From Paenisporosarcina sp. FSL H8-0542 (GTDB lineage Bacteria > Bacillota > Bacilli > Bacillales_A > Planococcaceae), in NCBI RefSeq assembly GCF_038632915.1, contig NZ_CP152050.1, positions 2,635,001 through 2,699,000 of the forward strand: a DNA stretch of 64,000 nt. The letters are read 5' to 3'. This document shows, one piece after another, positions 10,136 through 18,124 of the stretch (positions are counted from its first letter, which is position 1; every line of letters begins with the position of its first letter). The translations under genes and the position numbers were made by a program. Under the pieces are notes generated by a model. That model worked only from the letters and a program-made list of their open reading frames with translations. It was not told the DNA's origin and made no database searches.

Positions 10136-10822
10136 ATGACATTTATGAATGGAATAAGAGCTGGGTTAAGCATTGCCATTGGCTACTTTCCTATCGCATT
10201 AACCTTTGGATTACTAGCAAAAACAACCGGGTTGTCTATGTGGGAAGCAACAGCCATGAGTATATTCGTTTTTGCTGGTGCTGCACAATACATATCGTTA
10301 ACTCTGATATCAACAGGTGTAGACCCTATCTTAATTGTTCTTAATACGTTTGTTGTCAATATCCGACACTTTCTTATGACGGCCTCATTAAATGAAAAGA
10401 TGCAACCTGAAGCACGTTGGAAAAAAGCCATATATGCGTTTGGGGTGACGGATGAAACGTTCTCCGTATTAGCAACAAATAAAGCCGACAAAATCCGGAC
10501 TCCTTTTGCAGCCGGTGTTATTCTGATTTCTTACGGCAGCTGGGTGGTCTTCACTGCTATAGGTCATGTCATTGGTGCCAATTTACCCGAGTTCCTTCAA
10601 GCAGCCATGTCGATTGCTTTATACGCAATGTTTGTCGGACTGCTCGTTCCATCCATGAAAGGTAACCGTAAAGTGATGCTGCTGGCTTTCTTCGGTGCAG
10701 TGATTCACAGTGCTTTGTATTGGAGCGGCCTCCTTTCAACAGGATGGTCCATTTTAGTAGCGACGCTCGGTTCAGCCATTTTGGTTGAAATGCTGTATGC
10801 GAAGAAAGGAAGTGCAAGTTAA
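10136..10822 (+). CDS. azlC: AzlC family branched-chain amino acid exporter, large subunit
   Basis: AzlC is the larger subunit of the AzlCD exporter, which exports branched-chain amino acids and analogues such as 4-azaleucine. The 228-residue product is strongly hydrophobic and has the family N-terminus (RAGLSIAIGYFPIALTFGLL) and the conserved segment FVVNIRHFLMTASL. The reading frame is open upstream to 9905, but that part lies antisense to the XRE gene. ATG 10136 was chosen because GGGAGG precedes it by nine bases and a good promoter lies just before it. Its stop overlaps the azlD start by one base (TAATG). Confidence 0.93.
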   Translation: MTFMNGIRAGLSIAIGYFPIALTFGLLAKTTGLSMWEATAMSIFVFAGAAQYISLTLISTGVDPILIVLNTFVVNIRHFLMTASLNEKMQPEARWKKAIYAFGVTDETFSVLATNKADKIRTPFAAGVILISYGSWVVFTAIGHVIGANLPEFLQAAMSIALYAMFVGLLVPSMKGNRKVMLLAFFGAVIHSALYWSGLLSTGWSILVATLGSAILVEMLYAKKGSAS

Positions 10823-11130
10823 TGGAAAAATCGTACTGGTGGATGTTACTTGGAATGGCTGTGGTCACCTATATACCACGCGCATTTCCACTAACATTTC
10901 TGGAAGGCCGAGAATTGCCTCCCATTGTCAGCGGAATACTGCGTAATATTCCTTACGCTGTTTTGGGCGCACTGATCTTTCCCGCTATGTTGTTTGTACA
11001 GGAAGGAAATATGTTATTCGGGCTTATTGGTGCACTTGCCGCTTTTACACTAGCATTTGCTGGAGCGAATGTAATTATCGTTGTCATGGGGTCCATTGCT
11101 GTTCTGGCGATATATGGTTTGATAGGTTGA
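10822..11130 (+). CDS. azlD: AzlD family branched-chain amino acid exporter, small subunit
   Basis: A 102-residue membrane protein that partners AzlC. Four hydrophobic segments are visible and the family N-terminal pattern VVTYIPRAFPLTFLEGRELP is clear. The start overlaps the azlC stop by one base, so translation is coupled and the subunits are probably made in balance. A bidirectional terminator follows at 11155. Confidence 0.92.
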   Translation: MEKSYWWMLLGMAVVTYIPRAFPLTFLEGRELPPIVSGILRNIPYAVLGALIFPAMLFVQEGNMLFGLIGALAAFTLAFAGANVIIVVMGSIAVLAIYGLIG

Positions 11131-11154
11131 TGTAATATATTTGGATTATATGAC

Positions 11155-11190
11155 AAAAAACGAATAGCATCATAGCTATTCGCTTTTTAT
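11155..11190. terminator. Bidirectional terminator between azlD and glutaredoxin
   Basis: A perfect 8-bp stem (CGAATAGC / GCTATTCG, 11161-11182) with an A-run before it and a T-run after it, between two convergent genes. It can serve azlD on the plus strand and the glutaredoxin gene on the minus strand. Confidence 0.85.
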
Positions 11191-11213
11191 TATACTTCAA
11201 TTCATTATATGTT

Positions 11214-11238
11214 CGGCTAGCGCAAATGTAAGATAAAC
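11214..11238. repeat. Dispersed repeat A, short copy
   Basis: The stretch reads GCTAGCGCAAATGTAAGATA in its core and matches, in the same orientation, the copy at 15364-15404 and, in reverse, those at 21372 and 27966. It lies in the gap downstream of the glutaredoxin gene. Confidence 0.55.
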
Positions 11239-11265
11239 TAGGCAGTCCCTTAACAAATCCCCTTT

Positions 11266-11502
11266 TTAAGCTTTTACAAGTTCCAGAACTCGATCCGGAT
11301 CGAATCCCAAAACCCATTGACCGTTAATATTTGTTTGTGGAACTCCCATTTGCCCAGTTGTTTCCACTAATTTTTGTGCTGCTATAGGATCTGCTTGAAC
11401 ATTCACTTCCGTGAACTCCATTTCATTTTGTTTCAGGAAACTTTTCATCATGTCGCAATATGGACATGTGTTGGTTGAATAAACAGTAATTTGTGGTTTC
11501 AT
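11266..11502 (-). CDS. Small glutaredoxin / NrdH-like thiol protein
   Basis: A 78-residue thioredoxin-fold protein with the redox motif CPYC near residue 13 (VYSTNTCPYCDMM), the cis-proline loop TGQMGVPQT and the final GFDPDRVLEL, as in glutaredoxins and NrdH redoxins. It would reduce disulphides in the cytoplasm; the electron donor cannot be told from sequence. It stands alone between a terminator and the csbA unit, with no nrd genes nearby. Confidence 0.9.
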   Translation of the reverse strand: MKPQITVYSTNTCPYCDMMKSFLKQNEMEFTEVNVQADPIAAQKLVETTGQMGVPQTNINGQWVLGFDPDRVLELVKA

Positions 11503-11713
11503 TTTGTATACCTCCGATATTATGCTTTTTTATAAGCAACATAATTGCCAGTTAAATGTTTAATATTTTCGCTTGTCTTGCTAATTTATCATAAAAAATG
11601 AGATTGAAAATACATTTACTTTCCCTCCAGTTTTTATGAAAATCCACATTTTATTTACAATATACTACTAGGGGTCTACAAGTTCAAATAATTAGTATTC
11701 ACAATGTTTCCCA

Positions 11714-11752
11714 CAAAAAAAACGTCTCTACACATAAGTGTAAAGACGTTTT
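11714..11752 (-). terminator. Terminator after csbA
   Basis: Stem AACGTCTCTACAC / GTGTAAAGACGTT with one mismatch and a four-base loop, followed on the minus strand by eight T. It lies two bases beyond the csbA stop and closes the minJ-csbA unit. Confidence 0.85.
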
Positions 11753-11753
11753 G

Positions 11754-11999
11754 TTAATCATCCTGTCTTTTTCCTCGTTCCATCATACGTGTCGCGTACC
11801 AAAATCCGATTGTCAATGATAATGCATCAACAATAAATAACAGCCATGTATGCGTATACCCGACATAGACGGAGGCGGTTATAAGAGCTACGGTTAAAAT
11901 TAAAGCAACGATATGTGAAAATGTGATTCTTGTAAACAGTACGACGAGCAGTCCTGGTAAAAATAATGCAAATAGTATTTTTGTAAACATTGATTCCAT
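11754..11999 (-). CDS. csbA: CsbA family small membrane protein
   Basis: An 81-residue protein with three hydrophobic segments. It closely resembles B. subtilis CsbA, a sigma-B-controlled membrane protein of unknown function (shared pattern: IxFALFxPxxLVVLFTRxTF). It starts ten bases after minJ, as in B. subtilis. There csbA is followed by uvrBA; here a terminator and a glutaredoxin gene follow. No sigma-B promoter was identified with confidence. Confidence 0.85.
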   Translation of the reverse strand: MESMFTKILFALFLPGLLVVLFTRITFSHIVALILTVALITASVYVGYTHTWLLFIVDALSLTIGFWYATRMMERGKRQDD

Positions 12000-12009
12000 T
12001 ATTGCTCTC

Positions 12010-13179
12010 CTATCTTACAACCAATAAACCGAGTCGATGATGATCGTGACGATAAATAACATGTTGTCTTAATCTGACTTCACCTTGATGATCCAATACT
12101 TCAAGTCGGCAATGTGCAGCATTTATTTGAATCGCTTCATATAATTCCCGTTCATTCGTGACCGTCTGCCCGTTAACCCTGCGGATACATTCTCCAATAA
12201 CAAGTCCCATCTTATCCGCTGGAGATTCCGGTAATACGCCTGCAATCATCACACCTGAATCTTGTGGAGAAACGGCGTAATTTCCTTGTCTTTCCTTTAT
12301 GGCAAAATACATCCATACCCCTATTCTTGCAAAAGCACCTAGAGCTAAACTAATAGCCGCGACAATTGGTAGCCAATAAGCAATGAGTGATAAACCTATT
12401 GTGGCCACCCCAACGATGATGACGGCTTTACCTAACTTCGGATATAAATTCACAGGGAGTGTCCTGCGTGCTTTTTGCTGGAACCCGATTACAATTGGAA
12501 ATAACACAAAAGCAAACGTTTCATTTCCAATTGTAAATTGTGGCCAATAAGTCATGAAATCCGGTACTACACTTCCAGGTACAATGCCCAATACAGGCAA
12601 CAACCACAGTCGTTTTGATAAATAACTGGCAGATGTCAAACCACGTGCCGATTTTTCCAATATAGGAGATGCCGATTCAGCACCTGTTTTTCGGATTAGC
12701 AACCCCTCTGCAATTACCGCTGCCCCCATTAACAGACTGACAGGCAAAGACAGTTCAATCCAATTGCGATCCCCGACCCATTCGAAATTCAAAATTGAAA
12801 AACTAGTATTCATTTCATAGCCAATCCACAATGCGCAAGTTGCAAGCGCTGCAGAAATGACGGGCGATCCAATCTGATACATAAAAAGTACGACAATAAT
12901 CGCACTGATCAAACTGAACGTTACCACCCAATCTGTCGTAAGCGTCAGACCAATACCTGTACTGAGTAAGGATAAAATCAGTGCATACATCCATATATCC
13001 GTGAACATTCTCTTAACCTCTGTCCAACCCCAAAGAATCCGTGTACGGAATGAACGTCGTTCCCTCTTTACGCGTACGTATCCTAGAAGCACCGCAAAAC
13101 AGATTGCCACATAAAATAATGGATTAATAAAAAATTTTCCGATTCCCTTAATCAATTCTAGTCCAATTTCTTGCCACAT
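12010..13179 (-). CDS. minJ: Division topology protein MinJ (PDZ domain)
   Basis: MinJ bridges DivIVA and MinD at the poles and septum and so places the division-inhibiting Min system; it also affects secretion and swarming in B. subtilis. The 389-residue product has about seven or eight hydrophobic segments in the first 280 residues and a C-terminal PDZ domain (MIAGVLPESPADKMGLVIGE, then IRRVNGQTVTNERELYEAIQ). Assignment rests on this architecture and on its place between ctpB and csbA, as in B. subtilis. Confidence 0.88.
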   Translation of the reverse strand: MWQEIGLELIKGIGKFFINPLFYVAICFAVLLGYVRVKRERRSFRTRILWGWTEVKRMFTDIWMYALILSLLSTGIGLTLTTDWVVTFSLISAIIVVLFMYQIGSPVISAALATCALWIGYEMNTSFSILNFEWVGDRNWIELSLPVSLLMGAAVIAEGLLIRKTGAESASPILEKSARGLTSASYLSKRLWLLPVLGIVPGSVVPDFMTYWPQFTIGNETFAFVLFPIVIGFQQKARRTLPVNLYPKLGKAVIIVGVATIGLSLIAYWLPIVAAISLALGAFARIGVWMYFAIKERQGNYAVSPQDSGVMIAGVLPESPADKMGLVIGECIRRVNGQTVTNERELYEAIQINAAHCRLEVLDHQGEVRLRQHVIYRHDHHRLGLLVVR

Positions 13180-13260
13180 TTACGAATCACCACCCAATCA
13201 ACGGTTCGTGCATTTCTTTCCATTGTAACAAACCGTTGATGGAATGCGTATAGGTTTTTT

Positions 13261-14694
13261 CTACTTTTGAATAGAGTGGAATAAATAGCCTAGAGACATT
13301 TGAAGCTGATTATCATGTTTCTTGCTTGATTTATAGGTCATAATGGTCTCTCTGACTTCTTTATAAAAAACGATATCCATTTTCGCTTCTGCCTTGAGTT
13401 TCTTTTGTTCCTTGAAAGATTTCACGGCTCTTGCTGTATCTTCATCGAAATAGCCATCGACTCTTGTAACAGGGAATCCTAATGCCTTCAGTACCTTTTG
13501 GCCATACTGTACATCTACATTAAAATCTCCTACTTGATAAGTTCCACTCATCGGAAGGGGTTCGAGCTGGTAAAGTTCGCTTGCTTTCACTTCAAAATCC
13601 GCCTTAATCCCAGTTCCATGAATCCACTGCTGTTTAGGTGTTAACCATTTGTGCGAAGATAACTTCATTTCTCCCCCATTTGTTAACTCCCATGTTTCTT
13701 GCACGGTGCCTTTTCCAAAACTCTTGGAACCGGCGATTAGTGCCCGTTGGTTGGATTTTAAAGCACCACTCAACACTTCACTTGCAGAGGCGCTACCTTC
13801 GTTCTGTAATAATACAATCGGAATCTTTTTCATAACTTTTGTATAGTCATCTTCATTTGTTGATTTTACGGCCAATGGCTCGAGTGCACCTTTTGAATCT
13901 TGCATGTAAGCAAAGATTTGCCCGCTTTTCAACATGGTGCCAATTACTTGTTCTACACTATGTAAATATCCTCCTGGATTACCACGCACGTCTATCAATA
14001 ATCCATCAATTCCCTGTGTTACGAGTGTGCGGGTTTGCGTTTCCCATTCTTCTGCTGTTTTTTCTCCAAACACGGAGATGCTTACATAGCCAATCGAAGA
14101 ACTATCTTGTTCAATTATCTCACTAGTCACCGTTTGTATCTGAAGTGCGGATCTGGTCATCTTTAATTCCACATGTCGATCTTCCGTTTCTCTGAAGACC
14201 GTTAATGAGACATTGGTTCCTTTTTTTCCTTTTATGGCCGACAGCAAATCAGCTAAGCTTTTTCCCTCTACTCGCTTCCCATCTACTCTTACAATTTCGT
14301 CATACGGTTTAACTCCTGCTTTTTCAGCAGGTGATTCTTTCATCGGTGTCACAACTATAAATCGACCTTTATTTTCTACAATCTCCAGCCCTATTCCCAC
14401 GCGTTCGTCCGATAAGGATTCACGGTGAGCCTTTGCTTCCTCTTTGGTCATGTATTTGCTATAAGGATCTCCAAGTGTATCTGCCATTCCCCGTAATGCA
14501 CCTTCAATCAATTGTTTCCCCTCGACGGGATGAACAGAACTTGCCAAGATACGTTCATAAGCCTGATCTATCGGTGACAGTTGGCTGATTGGTACACTTG
14601 CCACCTTGTCCTTTTTAAAAGGCGCCCAAAAAATGAGGAATAGAAGAATCAAAATCACTAAAAAACCAAACAAAAAAACCCTGCTTCGTCTCAA
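13261..14694 (-). CDS. ctpB: S41 family carboxy-terminal processing protease CtpB
   Basis: A secreted, membrane-tethered serine protease of 477 residues. In order it has an N-terminal membrane segment (about 5-25), a PDZ domain near 90-170 (GIGLEIVENKGRFIVVTPMK, then SPAEKAGVKPYDEIVRVDGK), the S41 core with serine in NEGSASASEVLSGAL and lysine in GSKSFGKGTVQE, and a C-terminal peptidoglycan-binding repeat (YGQKVLKALGFPVTRVDGYF). In B. subtilis CtpB cleaves SpoIVFA during sporulation, so a spore former is plausible. Start TTG 14694 is supported by AGGGGG seven bases upstream. Confidence 0.92.
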   Translation of the reverse strand: MRRSRVFLFGFLVILILLFLIFWAPFKKDKVASVPISQLSPIDQAYERILASSVHPVEGKQLIEGALRGMADTLGDPYSKYMTKEEAKAHRESLSDERVGIGLEIVENKGRFIVVTPMKESPAEKAGVKPYDEIVRVDGKRVEGKSLADLLSAIKGKKGTNVSLTVFRETEDRHVELKMTRSALQIQTVTSEIIEQDSSSIGYVSISVFGEKTAEEWETQTRTLVTQGIDGLLIDVRGNPGGYLHSVEQVIGTMLKSGQIFAYMQDSKGALEPLAVKSTNEDDYTKVMKKIPIVLLQNEGSASASEVLSGALKSNQRALIAGSKSFGKGTVQETWELTNGGEMKLSSHKWLTPKQQWIHGTGIKADFEVKASELYQLEPLPMSGTYQVGDFNVDVQYGQKVLKALGFPVTRVDGYFDEDTARAVKSFKEQKKLKAEAKMDIVFYKEVRETIMTYKSSKKHDNQLQMSLGYLFHSIQK

Positions 14695-15018
14695 AAAATC
14701 GCCCCCTACTTTCTTCGTTTCAGTGTATGAACGAATAGGTGACGATAGGACAAGAATAAGCCAGATTTATTTTTATTGGCTATGTTATTTTTCACTGTTG
14801 ATTTTATGAAAGAATGAATCTGTGCCCTTTCCGCGGACGAACTGGCAAGCCTCCTCGGGCCAACAGGATGTTGGTCACGAAGGCGTTGACACAAAATTGT
14901 ATTTTGCGACGAGTAACCGCAGGAGCAGGGAGGTGGTGGTGTCCTTAGCCTTCATTCCTTTATCCTCACTGTGGGGTCTTGCCAGCCAAGATTATGGTCA
15001 AAGGTGTTTGACCATATC
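14695..15018. repeat. Intergenic repeat region before the 34-bp array
   Basis: No gene is seen. From 14822 the stretch holds dispersed repeat B: CTTTCCGCGGACGAACTGGC, then CTCGGGCCAACAGGATG and GGTCACGAAGGCGTTGACAC, and one isolated copy of the 26-bp core of the neighbouring tandem array at 14903. Similar sequence recurs at 28033-28113, with a related piece at 50004-50080. Elements of this CTTTCCGCGG...GCCTCCTCGG type are common between genes in Bacillales. Confidence 0.7.
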
Positions 15019-15316
15019 TTTGCGACGAGTAACCGCAGGAGCAGCTTTATTCTTTGCGACGAGTAACCGCAGGAGCAGACCTATTCTTTGCGACGAGTAA
15101 CCGCAGGAGCAGCCCTATTCTTTGCGACGAGTAACCGCAGGAGCAGCCCTATTCTTTGCGACGAGTAACCGCAGGAGCAGCCCTATTCTTTGCGACGAGT
15201 AACCGCAGGAGCAGCCCTATTCTTTGCGACGAGTAACCGCAGGAGCAGCCCTATTCTTTGCGACGAGTAACCGCAGGAGCAGCCCTATTCTTTGCGACGA
15301 GTAACCGCAGGAGCAG
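15019..15316. repeat. Nine-copy 34-bp tandem repeat
   Basis: Nine head-to-tail copies of a 34-bp unit start at 15019, 15053, 15087, 15121, 15155, 15189, 15223, 15257 and 15291. The 26-bp core TTTGCGACGAGTAACCGCAG+GAGCAG is invariant. The 8-bp linker is CCCTATTC in six copies and differs slightly in the first two; the last core runs into unique sequence. The unit is not a multiple of three and has no obvious dyad symmetry. Confidence 0.95.
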
Positions 15317-15330
15317 TACTTTTGAAAAAT

Positions 15331-15367
15331 GAGACCCACAAGTATGTTTTTCATACTTGTGGGTCTC
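15331..15367 (-). terminator. Perfect 16-bp hairpin downstream of the TlpA gene
   Basis: GAGACCCACAAGTATG and its exact complement enclose TTTTT. On the minus strand it lies 62 bases past the TlpA stop. A T-run directly after the stem is poor (CATTTTTC), so it may act as a terminator or as an RNA-stabilising end. It also forms part of repeat A. Confidence 0.6.
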
Positions 15368-15404
15368 ATGCGGAACGTGCGGCAAGCGCAAATGTACGAT
15401 AAAC
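15364..15404. repeat. Dispersed repeat A, full copy
   Basis: Reads CATGCGGAACGTGCGGCAAG then CGCAAATGTACGATAAAC. The reverse complement recurs at 21372-21427 (TTTATCGTACATTTGCGCT...GCCGCATGTTCCGCATGAG), and shorter versions stand at 11214 and 27966. Confidence 0.8.
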
Positions 15405-15429
15405 ATCCATACCTATTAACAGATCATTT

Positions 15430-16005
15430 TTATTCTAAATTAGACACAAAATCTTTAATCATTTGGTCATCCATCGGTCCTACAATCTTGTTCTGAATGC
15501 GGCCTTTAGTATCAATCATATATGAAGTAGGTATAGTGATGGCTTCAAAGGTTTGACCAACGGCACCTTCAGTATCCATAGGAATCGGAAAAGTCAGCCC
15601 GTAGTCCCGTACAAAATCGTTCACTTTCTCTTCACTGTCTCCGCTTGTTAGATTGACAGCTAATATTTCCACATTTTCTTCTTCTGCGAAATCTTCATAG
15701 TAATTTTGCATATGAGGCATTTCGGCCTTACAAGGAGGACACCACGTCGCCCAGAAATTAACGATTACTTTTTTCCCTTGATAGTCAGAGAGCTTCACTT
15801 TTTTCCCATCAAGTGTTGTTAATTCAAAATCTGGTGCTGTATCGCCTTTATTCAATCCTTCGGATGCAGCAACACCTGTCATTTCGATACCTAATTGTTC
15901 ATTTTCAAAGGACTTTGCCTCATCGATGTTATTTTTCACCATCGTCGCGATGACAATCGTTATAAGAACAGCAAGTATCACGAGTCCAAATACTTTTTTG
16001 GTCAT
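15430..16005 (-). CDS. TlpA/ResA-like membrane-anchored thiol-disulphide oxidoreductase
   Basis: A 191-residue thioredoxin-fold protein with one N-terminal membrane anchor, so the active site faces outside. The redox motif is in NFWATWCPPCKAEMPHM and the cis-proline segment in EAITIPTSYMIDTKGRI, as in ResA and TlpA, which reduce disulphides on the outer face of the membrane, for example in apocytochrome c. A c-type cytochrome is encoded at 19977-20318, a possible client. The start overlaps the stop of the upstream membrane gene by four bases. No CcdA-like electron supplier is nearby. Confidence 0.9.
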   Translation of the reverse strand: MTKKVFGLVILAVLITIVIATMVKNNIDEAKSFENEQLGIEMTGVAASEGLNKGDTAPDFELTTLDGKKVKLSDYQGKKVIVNFWATWCPPCKAEMPHMQNYYEDFAEEENVEILAVNLTSGDSEEKVNDFVRDYGLTFPIPMDTEGAVGQTFEAITIPTSYMIDTKGRIQNKIVGPMDDQMIKDFVSNLE

Positions 16006-16655
16006 TTGTTCTCCTCCATTTGTTGTTTATTCAAAAATATAGAAACGGTAAAACCGCAAATCACGAATAGTACCGTGACCATCAGCGGACTTTGGAACAC
16101 ACCTTCAGGCTGTAAAACGGCCGCAAGGATATGTGTAAATAAAAAGAGAGTAAGCAATTGTAATCTCCAAACATTTGATGCAAATGCTTTCTTCCAGGTT
16201 AAGGTAGTCATCCCAGTAAAAATAACAATTGTCATCAGTTTCTGCCAAATTTCCGCTTCATTCATAACAACCATAAGGAATTGATACAAAGATTGCAACA
16301 AAACGAACCCAATAAGCATCGCGCCAAACTCGCGTTCAGGCAAACCTCTGCTTCTTATTTGCCATACTAAACGACTAAGTGCTATAACCAATGCAATGTA
16401 GAAGCCGGTTTCACCCCCATTGAAATAAAGAATCCCAAGTGGGTATTTAACAATCATATCAAAATCAGTAAACACTACACTAAATTTCCATACAATTAAA
16501 AAGAGTATTGCTGCATCCGAAAACCAATCTACTGTATCTTTCCCAAATTTCATCCTTAATACGATTCCCGTAATAAATAACGCCAAAAGTATTGCTATCC
16601 ACGATGAAGGAATTGTTAGAGACTTGATAATAAACCAATCCGTTACCGGCAACAC
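16002..16655 (-). CDS. Hypothetical polytopic membrane protein paired with TlpA
   Basis: A 217-residue protein with about seven hydrophobic segments and one cysteine (VICGF), so it cannot be a two-cysteine CcdA-type electron conduit. The family is not recognised with certainty. The stretch KYPLGILYFNGGETGFYIAL weakly recalls the first half of prolipoprotein diacylglyceryl transferase, but the catalytic signature of that enzyme is absent. GTG 16655 has GAGGAG seven bases upstream. It overlaps the TlpA start by four bases, so the two act in one operon. Confidence 0.75.
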   Translation of the reverse strand: MLPVTDWFIIKSLTIPSSWIAILLALFITGIVLRMKFGKDTVDWFSDAAILFLIVWKFSVVFTDFDMIVKYPLGILYFNGGETGFYIALVIALSRLVWQIRSRGLPEREFGAMLIGFVLLQSLYQFLMVVMNEAEIWQKLMTIVIFTGMTTLTWKKAFASNVWRLQLLTLFLFTHILAAVLQPEGVFQSPLMVTVLFVICGFTVSIFLNKQQMEENK

Positions 16656-16748
16656 TTTTCAACTCCTCAAGACATTCCAAATATACCCTATATCGTATAT
16701 CAAACTACTTAATATGTGGAGAAATATGCTTGTGAACGTCAATAAAAA

Positions 16749-16780
16749 AGCTCACACTCAGTTTACCTGAGAGTGAGCTC
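16749..16780 (-). terminator. Terminator after the M23 peptidase gene
   Basis: Stem GAGCTCACTCTCAG / CTGAGTGTGAGCTT on the minus strand with a six-base loop, followed by TTTTTTATT. It lies about 13 bases past the M23 gene stop and closes the ftsE-ftsX-M23 unit. Confidence 0.88.
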
Positions 16781-16792
16781 AATTGACTTACT

Positions 16793-18100
16793 TTAGAATG
16801 ATACATAACGAATCGGATTGACCGCATTTGAACGTTCACTATTCCAAGGTCCTTCATGAACTTCAAAATGTAAATGAGGTCCAGTCGAACGACCAGTATT
16901 TCCCATTCTACCTATCATTTGTCCTTTAGAGACTGATTGACCTGAACTTACATTGTATCCACTTAAATGCGCGTAGACAGTCGTGAAAATTTGACCATTA
17001 ATAGAATGTGTAACCATAATTACATTTCCGTATGTTCCCATTGGCCCTGCATGAGAAACAATGCCATCCGCTGCTGAGACAATCGGTGTACCGATGCTGT
17101 TTGCAATGTCACTGCCGTAATGGAATTCCGCGCCTGATCCGATATTACGACCACCGAAAGTGGAAGAGAAACGTCCTGCAGCAGGGCGTGTCCAATCACC
17201 AGAAGATACTACTGGTGGAGGTGTTCCATTTGAATTTGAAGAATTATGTTTATTGCGTTCAGCAGCATCTTTTTTCTTGCGTGCGATTTCAGCTTGACGT
17301 GCAACTTCGATTAATCTCTCTTGTTCAGCTACTATTTTACTCTCTACCGCTTTACTGATTTCGAGTGTTTCAGAATATTCTTTTTCAAGTGAATTCTTTT
17401 GTTGGATTAATTTTCCTTGTTCCGCTTCTAGTTGGTCTACTAATCTACCTTTTGAAGCTTTTTGGGAATCAAGATTTGATTTAAGACTTACTAATTTATC
17501 ACGGCTTGTCTTTTGTTGAGCCAATTTTTCTTCAACCGAAGATTTCTGCGCTTCCAATGACTTTTTATCTGCAGCCTGTTCTTCCAAAATCTTGCGGTCT
17601 GCATCCATTAGCGTATTTACAGCTGAGAAACGGTCAATGAAATCTGAGAAACTGCTAGCTCCAAGTAACACATCAAGATAATTGACGGAACCGCCACTTT
17701 CCTGAACGGAGCGAAGACGCTCTTTAATTAACTCGTCACGATCAGCGATTTTCTTTTCTAAAACCGTAATACTTTCATGCAATTTTTCAATTTCTAAGTT
17801 CGTGCGTTTAATGTCTCCAAGCACACGATCTATTTCGCTATTTGTCTCAATAATTTTGCTATCGAGAGCTTGAATTTGAGCAAGCAATTTTTCTTGGTCC
17901 GATTGATTTTCTGAAATATCGCCTTTTTTCTGATTAATAGTCGAATTCAATTGTGATTTTTTATGATCCAATTGTTTCTGTTCATTTTTCAAATCGTTCA
18001 AGGAGTTAGCCAATGCATCCGCAGGTTGTGTCATAAATAATGAACACCCCAATACTGTTGCAATGGAAACTGCCATCCATTTAGATTGTTTCTTTCTCAT
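16793..18100 (-). CDS. Secreted M23 metallopeptidase with coiled coil (EnvC/PcsB-like)
   Basis: A 435-residue secreted cell wall hydrolase or hydrolase activator. A signal peptide (about 1-30, cut near ADALA) is followed by a long coiled coil (about 30-270) rich in Lys, Glu and Gln, a linker rich in Ser and Asn, and a C-terminal M23/LytM domain with metal-binding motifs (EFHYGSDIANSIG, TVYAHLSGYN, TGPHLHFEVHEG), so it is probably catalytic. It lies 24 bases after ftsX in the same direction. FtsEX is known to drive coiled-coil hydrolases (EnvC, PcsB, CwlO), so this is the likely FtsEX-controlled partner here. Confidence 0.9.
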   Translation of the reverse strand: MRKKQSKWMAVSIATVLGCSLFMTQPADALANSLNDLKNEQKQLDHKKSQLNSTINQKKGDISENQSDQEKLLAQIQALDSKIIETNSEIDRVLGDIKRTNLEIEKLHESITVLEKKIADRDELIKERLRSVQESGGSVNYLDVLLGASSFSDFIDRFSAVNTLMDADRKILEEQAADKKSLEAQKSSVEEKLAQQKTSRDKLVSLKSNLDSQKASKGRLVDQLEAEQGKLIQQKNSLEKEYSETLEISKAVESKIVAEQERLIEVARQAEIARKKKDAAERNKHNSSNSNGTPPPVVSSGDWTRPAAGRFSSTFGGRNIGSGAEFHYGSDIANSIGTPIVSAADGIVSHAGPMGTYGNVIMVTHSINGQIFTTVYAHLSGYNVSSGQSVSKGQMIGRMGNTGRSTGPHLHFEVHEGPWNSERSNAVNPIRYVSF

Positions 18101-18124
18101 GTTCTGCCCCTTTCAAGCTCGCGT

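Noticed and set aside
14822-15100. 92-codon open frame in the repeat region
   Set aside because: It consists of repeat sequence and breaks off within the 34-bp array, which cannot hold one frame.
15019-15316. CRISPR-like appearance of the 34-bp array
   Set aside because: The 8-bp linkers are almost identical and far too short for spacers, there is no dyad in the core and no cas gene in the window.
16002-16655. Prolipoprotein diacylglyceryl transferase
   Set aside because: Only a short glycine-rich segment looks similar; the catalytic Lgt signature is missing.
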